DNA from: an uncultured Lachnospiraceae bacterium
GTDB taxonomy: Bacteria > Bacillota_A > Clostridia > Lachnospirales > Lachnospiraceae
DNA: 14,596 bases
Direction of reading: 5' to 3'
Assembly: GCA_947175285.1 (NCBI GenBank)
Contig: CAMWMM010000061.1
Location: 1-14,596, forward strand
In this document: positions 1 through 6,406 of the stretch, in pieces
How positions within the stretch are numbered: the stretch's first letter is position 1
How the letters are laid out: each line of letters begins with the position of its first letter
Notes under the pieces: model-generated
Seen by the model: only the letters and a program-made list of their open reading frames with translations
Database searches by the model: none
Told to the model about the DNA's origin: nothing
Position numbers and translations under genes: made by a program

Positions 1-1
1 G

Positions 2-286
2 GTTATTAAAGTGTTTGGAGATATGCGTGAGCAGATGAGCGCTCTTGCAACAGGTCTGAAAGGAATTGTTGCCAGCATGGAAAAAGCAGATGCCGAGCGG
101 AGCGATACTGTTCAGGGCGTGCAGAATATCTCGAACATTATAGAAGAAACCGCTAACAGTGCTGAGAAAGTGCGGGATATTGCAGGCAGGCTTCTGAGCC
201 ATGTAGAGAATTTAAATGAGACTGCTGACTTACTGGGTGAGAATATGCAGGGATTAAAATCGGAAATTTCCGTATTTAAGATTTGA
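2..286 (+). CDS. Methyl-accepting chemotaxis protein, C-terminal end (5' truncated by window)
   Basis: The reading frame enters from the left edge and stops at 284-286, so only about 94 C-terminal residues are present. They form one long helical stretch of coiled-coil character containing the segment N-I-S-N-I-I-E-E-T-A-N-S. It finishes with a short S-x-F-K-I tail, the usual end of the cytoplasmic signalling domain of chemoreceptors. The sensor and membrane parts lie outside the window, so the ligand cannot be judged. The GTG at 11 is only an internal codon of the open frame, not a believable start. No GC-rich terminator follows the stop. Its position beside a sugar importer hints at sensing of the same or a related nutrient, but that is inference. 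Family assignment is fairly secure. Confidence 0.82.
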   Translation, partial: VIKVFGDMREQMSALATGLKGIVASMEKADAERSDTVQGVQNISNIIEETANSAEKVRDIAGRLLSHVENLNETADLLGENMQGLKSEISVFKI

Positions 287-314
287 AAAAATGGTTTAAA
301 ATCGAAAAAATTTC

Positions 315-343
315 TTGACAGGATATACCTTTAGGGCTATGAT
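315..343 (+). promoter_or_regulatory. Sigma-A type promoter upstream of the solute-binding protein gene
   Basis: A perfect -35 box TTGACA (315-320) is separated by 17 bases from TATGAT (338-343), a one-mismatch -10 box. Transcription would begin near 350, leaving an untranslated leader of about 50 bases before the ATG at 403. It is the only well-formed promoter seen in the gaps between genes, so it probably drives the importer and much of the downstream locus. Confidence 0.8.
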
Positions 344-354
344 AAAATATAGGA

Positions 355-368
355 TGAAAGCAATTACA
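355..368 (+). promoter_or_regulatory. Putative cre (CcpA catabolite-repression) operator
   Basis: The 14 bases TGAAAGCAATTACA match the Gram-positive cre consensus TGWAANCGNTNWCA at 13 of 14 positions; the single mismatch is A in place of the central G. The site begins roughly five bases after the predicted transcription start, a position where bound CcpA would block transcription. This would place the locus under repression by preferred sugars. No dedicated regulator gene lies in the window. Binding itself is inferred. Confidence 0.5.
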
Positions 369-402
369 TCTGAAGAAAAATTATATTTACAAGGAGGTTT
401 TT

Positions 403-2106
403 ATGAAAAAGAAAGTTGTTTCTTTACTCATGGTTGCTGCTATGACTGCTTCCTTAGTTGGATGTGGTAACAGTGGATCAGGCGATTCCGGTTCCAATGA
501 CAATGCAGCAGCTACAGACAACAGTACAGCGTCTACATCTACAGACAACAACACTGCATCTAATGATGCATCGGGTGCTGAAGAAGAATATGTTCTGGAA
601 GAACTGCATATCGTAGTAGACGGTACTATCACCGCAACTGTTGACAGCGGTCAGGACGCATTTATCGAGCAGTGGGAGGCTGCCGTATCTGAGAGATTGG
701 GTCATCCGATTACTCTTACTATCGACCAGCTTGACCACTCTGACTACTCAGGTACCGTATCCAGATACCTGACTACAGGTACACCCGGCGACGGACAGTA
801 CCCTGACGCTCTTATCATGAGCGCTTCCATGTTCCGTGAGTACGCTCCTACAGGATTACTTTGGGATCTTTCCGATGCTTATGCGAACGCTGAGTTCCAG
901 AACAGACTGGTATTGGATTCCGTAAACGAGAATATGAAGACGTCTTCCGGCGAGTTGTACGGCTTTGCACCTACTTATGGTAATGGCTGTGTAACTTATA
1001 TTAAGCAGTCATGGTTAGATGCAGTTGGTAAGACAGTTGATGATATTAAGACATATGATGATTATTATGCATTACTGAAGGAGTTCCATGACGGAGATCC
1101 TGACGGTGACGGCACAACAGGCAAAACATACGGCGTAATTGCTGCCGGATTCGGTAAACTTGACGAAGCTCCTTACATTAACTATATGCCTGAGTTCTGG
1201 CAGGGTGCATATCCTGACTTTTATCAGAAAGACGGCACATGGGTTGACGGTTTCTCAGAGCAGGCTACGGCTGACGCTTTAGACAGACTGGCTCAGGCTT
1301 ATGCAGACGGTCTGATTGACCCTGATACAGAGGATGCATCAACAAAGGTTGCACGTGAGAAATTCTTCTCCAATGACCAGTCTACTTCCGAAGGTGTATT
1401 CACATATTGGGCAGGTACATGGCTTAGAAACCTGACAGACAGCATGGACAAGAGTGAAATTGATGTTGCACTTGGCGATGACAGACTTGTTCAGCTTCCT
1501 CCTATCAAAGAGATTAAAGATACTTGGGGCGGTTACATCAACAGAGAGGCTCCGGTTTGGGTTATCACTGATGACGGTGACGGAAACGATGCGCGTGAGC
1601 AGGCTATCTTCGACGCTCTGCTTGACACTATGTTAGATGGTGATGTAGTACAGACATTGTGGACATATGGTGCGGAAGATGTTCACTGGTCCACCAAGGC
1701 TGAGACCTTTACTACTAACGCTGACGATCCGGAAAAGAAGAAAGATTATGAATATGCAGAAGGTGAATTCCATTTAAAACAATCTCCTAACGATCCTAAT
1801 ACCGTTTGGAAGAAAAACCATTTGGATTCCGTATTGGTTATCGCTCCGTTGACAAATGGATTTATTAATGATGATCCGCTTGTTACAAAGGGTAATCAGT
1901 TCTTCACTGAGAACTGCATCGACGCTCCTGCTGCTGCATCCTGCGAGACTCTTACTGAGGTTAAAGCTGATTTAGCAACAGATAAGCAGACATGGATGAA
2001 TAAGGTTATTACCGGTCAGATGAGCAGTGCAGACGCAATTGCTGAATATCAGGCAAAATATGGTGATAAAGTTGCTGCAATTTTGGATGAGTTGAACGCA
2101 CAGTAA
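403..2106 (+). CDS. ABC transporter extracellular solute-binding lipoprotein (LplA/YtcQ-like)
   Basis: This is the substrate-capture component of an oligosaccharide ABC importer, anchored on the outer face of the membrane. Residues 1-21 are a lipoprotein signal peptide (K-K-K, hydrophobic core, lipobox L-V-G-C) with Cys21 as the lipidated residue. Residues 22-62 form a low-complexity Ser/Asn/Asp/Thr linker, and the rest is a family 1-type binding domain. An Asp-rich loop at 232-240 (D-P-D-G-D-G) resembles the calcium-binding loop common in LplA-type proteins. At 567 residues it has the large size typical of the group that serves YtcP/LplB permeases. The start is set by AAGGAGG at 391-397, five bases before ATG. 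A terminator-like hairpin follows the gene, so this protein may be made in excess over the permeases. The exact sugar is unknown; the neighbouring enzymes suggest pectic oligosaccharides. Confidence 0.9.
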   Translation: MKKKVVSLLMVAAMTASLVGCGNSGSGDSGSNDNAAATDNSTASTSTDNNTASNDASGAEEEYVLEELHIVVDGTITATVDSGQDAFIEQWEAAVSERLGHPITLTIDQLDHSDYSGTVSRYLTTGTPGDGQYPDALIMSASMFREYAPTGLLWDLSDAYANAEFQNRLVLDSVNENMKTSSGELYGFAPTYGNGCVTYIKQSWLDAVGKTVDDIKTYDDYYALLKEFHDGDPDGDGTTGKTYGVIAAGFGKLDEAPYINYMPEFWQGAYPDFYQKDGTWVDGFSEQATADALDRLAQAYADGLIDPDTEDASTKVAREKFFSNDQSTSEGVFTYWAGTWLRNLTDSMDKSEIDVALGDDRLVQLPPIKEIKDTWGGYINREAPVWVITDDGDGNDAREQAIFDALLDTMLDGDVVQTLWTYGAEDVHWSTKAETFTTNADDPEKKKDYEYAEGEFHLKQSPNDPNTVWKKNHLDSVLVIAPLTNGFINDDPLVTKGNQFFTENCIDAPAAASCETLTEVKADLATDKQTWMNKVITGQMSSADAIAEYQAKYGDKVAAILDELNAQ

Positions 2107-2136
2107 GCTTTGAAACAATTTAAGAGAGGTATTGAT

Positions 2137-2187
2137 GTTCTGTCCTGTCGGGTGTCCAAGGGCACCCGGCGTACAGAACGTTTTTTT
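2137..2187 (+). terminator. Intrinsic terminator/attenuator between binding protein and permeases
   Basis: A long hairpin pairs GTTCTGT (2137-2143) with ACAGAAC (2173-2179) and CGGGTG (2149-2154) with CACCCG (2163-2168), with a small internal loop between the two stems. Seven T residues follow at 2181-2187. The permease genes have no clear promoter of their own, so this is best read as a partial terminator that lets some transcripts continue. Such an arrangement would raise binding-protein level relative to the membrane components. Confidence 0.8.
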
Positions 2188-2214
2188 ACAAAAATGTAAA
2201 GGACGGGTTAGCTT

Positions 2215-3165
2215 ATGAGCAAAAAAAAGAACTTTACTTCCACAAATGTTGAGATTCGCAAGAAACCCTTGGGAATGCGCATTTGGAATCATCGGGGTTT
2301 TTACCTGATGTTCCTTCCGGTTTTCATTTATGTGTTGATTGTTTATTATTGGCCCATGTTAGGTATTCGTTATTCTTTCTATGATTATACCTTGAAGAAA
2401 ATGGAATTCGTGGGTCTTAAGCATTTCGCGAGTTTGTTCCAGGATCATGATTTCTGGATATCATTTAAAAACACTTTGGAATTATCTATTATAAAATTGC
2501 TTCTTACCACGGGTGCTTCGGTTTTGGTATCTGTGTTTATTAATGAGATGGGCAATCTGTTGGCAAAAAAATCTTTGCAGACAGTTATTTATCTGCCTCA
2601 CTTTATGTCATGGACTGTTACGGCAGCTATTTTTACATTATTCCTTTCTACATCTTCCACCGGTATGGTGAATGAGACACTGAAAAGCTGGGGGTTGATA
2701 GAGAAAAGTATTGATTTCATGCACGAGACGAACTTATGGCGTCCGGTGTTTTACATAGTTAATCTTTGGAAAGAAACCGGTTGGGGAACCGTTATCTTCC
2801 TTGCAACATTGTCGGGAATTAATCCTGAATTATATGAGGCGGCTGGTATTGATGGCGCTACAAGAATGCAGAAGATTTGGTATGTTACGGTTCCGGCGTT
2901 ATTAAATACTATTATCGTTGTGCTGATTTTGAATCTGGCAAAGGTTCTGAATATGTTTGAGTCAGTATTCGTTATGTATAACAGCCGTGTATATGATGTG
3001 GCGGATGTTATTTCAACCTATGTGTATAGAAAAACATTCCTTACCGCCATCCCTAATTATGGCTACACCACTGCGATAGGTCTCTTCAAATCGTTGGTTG
3101 GCGGCGCTCTTGTATTGATTTGTAACTTTGCAAGTAAAAAAGTCCGCGGACGCGGAATTCTATAA
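2215..3165 (+). CDS. ABC transporter permease, LplB/YteP-like
   Basis: This is one of the two membrane subunits forming the channel of the oligosaccharide importer. The 316-residue protein has about six hydrophobic segments, the first near residues 28-48. It carries the inner-membrane permease EAA signature at about 208-227 (E-A-A-G-I-D-G-A, then W-Y-V-T-V-P), which docks onto the ATPase. A basic N-terminus of about 25 residues precedes the first membrane segment, as is usual for LplB-type subunits. AAAGGA at 2198-2203 lies upstream of the ATG at rather long spacing. The gene is 14 bases from its partner permease, and the two probably form a heterodimer. Confidence 0.9.
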   Translation: MSKKKNFTSTNVEIRKKPLGMRIWNHRGFYLMFLPVFIYVLIVYYWPMLGIRYSFYDYTLKKMEFVGLKHFASLFQDHDFWISFKNTLELSIIKLLLTTGASVLVSVFINEMGNLLAKKSLQTVIYLPHFMSWTVTAAIFTLFLSTSSTGMVNETLKSWGLIEKSIDFMHETNLWRPVFYIVNLWKETGWGTVIFLATLSGINPELYEAAGIDGATRMQKIWYVTVPALLNTIIVVLILNLAKVLNMFESVFVMYNSRVYDVADVISTYVYRKTFLTAIPNYGYTTAIGLFKSLVGGALVLICNFASKKVRGRGIL

Positions 3166-3179
3166 GGAGGGCTTAAAGC

Positions 3180-4046
3180 ATGGCAAAGGAAAAAGTGGTA
3201 TATAAAAAGCCCAAAGCTCATATTCAAGTATTTGATGTTGTAAATTATATAATATTTATTTTGGTTGCATTAATTATTATCCTGCCTCTTTGGAAGGTTC
3301 TCGTGGATTCTTTCAATGCGGTTGGTGTATATCAGTTTAAGCTGTGGCCTTCCCAGTTTACATTGGATGGTTACAAGACGATTCTTTCAACATCCAAATT
3401 ATACAGACCGTTTGTGAACTCAGTCATTACGACATTGCTTGGTACACTGCTCGGACTTATGATGTCCACACTCGGCGGTTATGTATTGTGTCAGGAGGAA
3501 TTACCCGGCAGAGAAGCCCTTGTATATTTCCTTTTGTTTACAATGATTTTCTCCGGCGGTATGATTCCTGAATATTTAGTTATGAAACAGCTGCATTTGA
3601 CAAACAATATGTGGATTCTGGTTGTAAAACATGGTATGAATGTTTACAATCTGGTACTGATGAGAAACTTCTTTGAAGGTATTCCTGCTTCATTATTTGA
3701 AGCGGCTAAGATTGACGGATGTTCTCCTATGGGAATCTTCTTCAAAATAGTGCTTCCGCTTTCCAAGGCGGCTCTTGCATCCGTTGGTTTGATGTTTGCC
3801 GTAACCGTATGGAATGACTATTCTACAGTACAGATTTACATCTCCAATCGTGATCAGGTAAACTTCCAGTACATATTGAGAGTTATGGTCATGGATGGTG
3901 ATACACCTACCACGGCATACAATGTATCGCAGAATACATTGTACTATGCGGCAATTGTTATGGCGATTCTGCCATTCATGATATTGTATCCTTTCTTACA
4001 GAAATATTTCGTACAGGGTGTTAATATCGGAGCGGTTAAAGAGTAA
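3180..4046 (+). CDS. ABC transporter permease, YtcP/LplC-like
   Basis: This is the second membrane subunit of the importer, 288 residues, the normal length for the YtcP/LplC group. It has about six membrane segments, the first near residues 20-42. The EAA loop lies at about 174-193 (E-A-A-K-I-D-G-C, then F-F-K-I-V-L-P). The C-terminus ends in a Q-K-Y-F-V-Q-G-V-N-I-G-A-V-K-E tail, very typical of this family. Its ribosome binding site AAGGAGG (3164-3170) overlaps the TAA stop of the preceding permease, pointing to coupled translation. No ATP-binding subunit follows, unlike in self-contained ABC systems; a shared MsmX-type ATPase is expected elsewhere. Confidence 0.92.
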   Translation: MAKEKVVYKKPKAHIQVFDVVNYIIFILVALIIILPLWKVLVDSFNAVGVYQFKLWPSQFTLDGYKTILSTSKLYRPFVNSVITTLLGTLLGLMMSTLGGYVLCQEELPGREALVYFLLFTMIFSGGMIPEYLVMKQLHLTNNMWILVVKHGMNVYNLVLMRNFFEGIPASLFEAAKIDGCSPMGIFFKIVLPLSKAALASVGLMFAVTVWNDYSTVQIYISNRDQVNFQYILRVMVMDGDTPTTAYNVSQNTLYYAAIVMAILPFMILYPFLQKYFVQGVNIGAVKE

Positions 4047-4057
4047 GGAGAATATTC

Positions 4058-4747
4058 ATGGCAACAATTTTTTGGGCAGGTGATTCCACTGTACAATATA
4101 ATGATATTACAACGTATCCTCAAACGGGTATCGGTCAGGTATTTCATTTGTTTTTGAAGCCCGAAGTAAAAGTTGAGAATCATGCTAAGAACGGCAGAAG
4201 TACGAAGAGCTTTATAGATGAATCCAGACTGCCCGCCATATATGATAAGATAACAGAGGGTGATTTTCTTTTCATCCAGTTTGGGCACAATGATGAGAAG
4301 AAAGAAGACCCTGAACGTTATACGGAACCCTTTTCCGACTATATGGTGAATTTGGAGAAGTTTGTTAATGTGGCAAGAAATAAAAAAGCCTTTCCGGTGC
4401 TTATCACTCCTTTAGAGAGAAGAGGTGCGTTTATAGATGAAACGACGCTCGGACCGGGTGCGCATGGCGATTATGTAGAGGCAATGAAACAAACAGCGAA
4501 AAATCTGAATGTGCCGTTGATTGATTTGCATAGTATGAGCCGCGCGGAACTGACAAGAGTTGGAGCGGAAGAGTCAAAAAAATGGTATATGCACATACCG
4601 GAAGGAAAATATCCATATCATATGGAGGGGCTTACAGACAATACGCATTTACAATATGCAGGAGCGGTCGTATATGGAGGCTGTATAGCCAGAGGGTTGA
4701 AAGAGTTAGGCGGCATCTATAAAGATTTGTTACTGGATGAATTATAA
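4058..4747 (+). CDS. SGNH-family acetylesterase, RhgT/YesT-like (CE12), probable rhamnogalacturonan acetylesterase
   Basis: It would remove O-acetyl groups from pectic (or possibly xylan-derived) oligosaccharides, releasing acetate. All four SGNH blocks are visible: G-D-S-T with nucleophile Ser10, a block II Gly in K-N-G-R-S (44-48), G-H-N-D with Asn78, and D-N-T-H with the catalytic Asp194/His197 pair. At 229 residues it matches the size of the Bacillus RhgT/YesT enzymes. There is no signal peptide, so it should act in the cytoplasm on imported oligosaccharides. It starts 11 bases after the permease stop behind AAGGAG, firmly inside the operon. Family placement is strong; the exact acetylated substrate is inferred from the GH105 and GH43 neighbours. 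Confidence 0.85.
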   Translation: MATIFWAGDSTVQYNDITTYPQTGIGQVFHLFLKPEVKVENHAKNGRSTKSFIDESRLPAIYDKITEGDFLFIQFGHNDEKKEDPERYTEPFSDYMVNLEKFVNVARNKKAFPVLITPLERRGAFIDETTLGPGAHGDYVEAMKQTAKNLNVPLIDLHSMSRAELTRVGAEESKKWYMHIPEGKYPYHMEGLTDNTHLQYAGAVVYGGCIARGLKELGGIYKDLLLDEL

Positions 4748-4756
4748 AAGATAAAT

Positions 4757-4788
4757 AAATGGCTTGGGCGTTGGTCTGAGCCATTTTT
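4757..4788 (+). terminator. Weak terminator-like hairpin after the acetylesterase gene
   Basis: AAATGGCT (4757-4764) pairs perfectly with AGCCATTT (4779-4786) across a 14-base loop that can add a few G-C and G-T pairs. The descending arm runs into five T residues (4784-4788). The stem is only moderately GC-rich and no promoter is evident before the next gene, so it may only lower read-through into the enzyme genes or set an mRNA processing end. Confidence 0.5.
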
Positions 4789-4813
4789 CAATAGAAGAAA
4801 GGGGCAGAAAGAT

Positions 4814-6406
4814 ATGCAGAAAGAGCTTTTGTGGAAACCGGACTTGGAAGATGGCACTTTTAAAAACCCGATTGTATTTGCGGATTATTCGGACCCGGAT
4901 GTCATCAGAGTAGGAGATACTTATTATATGACGGCGTCCAGCTTTAATTATATACCTGGACTTCCGATTTTGACATCGAAAGATTTGGTAAACTGGAAAC
5001 TCGTGAATTATGCTTTGGATAAGATAGACTATGAAAAGTATGATATTCCGCAGCATTCAAAGGGTGTTTGGGCGCCTGCAATCCGATATCATAACACGCG
5101 TTTTTATATATATTACGGAATGCCGGATGAAGGTATTTTTATGGTAAGTGCAAAAGATCCGTTAGGGAAATGGGATGAACCGGTACTCGTATTAGAGGGA
5201 AAGGGGTTGATTGATTCCTGTCCTTTCTGGGATGATGACGGCAAAGCATATATTATTCACGGATATGCCAAGAGCCGCATCGGATTCAAGAGTTATCTCG
5301 GAATCTTCCCGATGTCCGCAGACGGCACAAAAGCTATCGGAGAAGATCACCTGTTATATAATGGTGTGGAAACACAGCCGACCATAGAGGGACCGAAAGT
5401 ATATAAAAGAAACGGGTATTATTATATTTTAGCTCCGGCGGGAGGGGTAAAGCCCGGCTGGCAGACAGCGCTTCGTTCTAAGAATATCTATGGACCTTAT
5501 GAAGAAAAAATTGTATTGAAGCAGGGAAACAGTATTATCAATGGACCGCATCAGGGAGCGTTGGTAGATACGGTTAACGGGGATGAGTGGTTTATCCATT
5601 TTCAGGACAGAGGATTATATGGACGTATTGTGCATATGCAGCCTGTCGTGTGGGAAAATGACTGGCCGGTTATGGGCATCAATGCGCAGGATGGATGCGG
5701 TGAGCCCTGCCTCATTCATAAAAAACCAAACACAGGCATTTCGGAAAAACCATGCTCATTAGAGGCTTCCGATGATTTTGAGGATGAGAAGCTTGATTTG
5801 ATGTGGCAGTGGCTTGGAAATCCGAAAGAAAATTTCTATTCTTTGACAGAGAGACCGGGTTTCTTAAGACTGCGAGCACTAAATCCTTCCGGAAAAGAAG
5901 AACCGATACTCTGGGAGAGCGCCAATGTTTTGACACAGAAACTCGTATGTCCGTATTTTAAAGCAACCGCATGTCTGCATCTGACTTCTTTGACGGAGAA
6001 AGAACAGGCGGGAATGGTTATGATGGGAGGACATTATGCCTATATCGCAGTAAGAATTGTAGATGGAAAAAAGACGCTTCTATATGCGGAAGCCTATGAT
6101 GATAAAGAGAATGGTAAGGATGTTGTAAAAGAAAAGACGAAAGTACTGACAACACTCGCTGACGATATGGAAAAGATATACATAACATTTGTTATGGAAG
6201 AGGGAAAAGAATCTCCGCTTTTTAAGATGTATTATGCCGTGGAAGATGGCGCAGAAGCGGCTGTGGCGACAGACTTTATGCCTTCAGATCATACGTGGGT
6301 TGGTGCGAAGATAGGTCTATTTGCCAATGTGCTGGCAGAAAAAGAGAAAGGAGGATATGCAGATTTTGAGTACATTCACGTTACACCCCTTACAACAGGC
6401 GATTGA
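4814..6406 (+). CDS. Glycoside hydrolase family 43 enzyme (arabinofuranosidase/xylosidase type)
   Basis: An inverting glycosidase of the five-bladed propeller type, expected to remove terminal arabinofuranosyl or xylosyl units from imported oligosaccharides. The three GH43 acids are visible: base Asp27 in S-D-P-D-V, the pKa-tuning Asp134 in L-I-D-S-C-P-F, and acid Glu192 in T-I-E-G-P-K-V. The propeller covers about residues 18-300. The remaining part, to 530, is a beta-rich accessory domain of the kind attached to GH43 xylosidases and arabinosidases. No signal peptide is present, so it is intracellular. AAAGGGG at 4798-4804 precedes the ATG. Its last 50 bases overlap the next GH43 gene in another frame, suggesting coupled synthesis of the two enzymes. 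Arabinofuranosidase versus xylosidase activity cannot be decided from sequence alone. Confidence 0.88.
   Translation: MQKELLWKPDLEDGTFKNPIVFADYSDPDVIRVGDTYYMTASSFNYIPGLPILTSKDLVNWKLVNYALDKIDYEKYDIPQHSKGVWAPAIRYHNTRFYIYYGMPDEGIFMVSAKDPLGKWDEPVLVLEGKGLIDSCPFWDDDGKAYIIHGYAKSRIGFKSYLGIFPMSADGTKAIGEDHLLYNGVETQPTIEGPKVYKRNGYYYILAPAGGVKPGWQTALRSKNIYGPYEEKIVLKQGNSIINGPHQGALVDTVNGDEWFIHFQDRGLYGRIVHMQPVVWENDWPVMGINAQDGCGEPCLIHKKPNTGISEKPCSLEASDDFEDEKLDLMWQWLGNPKENFYSLTERPGFLRLRALNPSGKEEPILWESANVLTQKLVCPYFKATACLHLTSLTEKEQAGMVMMGGHYAYIAVRIVDGKKTLLYAEAYDDKENGKDVVKEKTKVLTTLADDMEKIYITFVMEEGKESPLFKMYYAVEDGAEAAVATDFMPSDHTWVGAKIGLFANVLAEKEKGGYADFEYIHVTPLTTGD

Noticed and set aside
287..402. Riboswitch or structured leader before the solute-binding protein gene.
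   Set aside because: The predicted transcript leader is only about 50 bases and shows no recognisable conserved riboswitch motif or terminator hairpin.
6321..6356. TTG at 6321 as start of the ankyrin-GH43 gene.
   Set aside because: The only good ribosome binding site (6350-6354) lies downstream of it, and the 12 extra residues do not belong to the ankyrin region.
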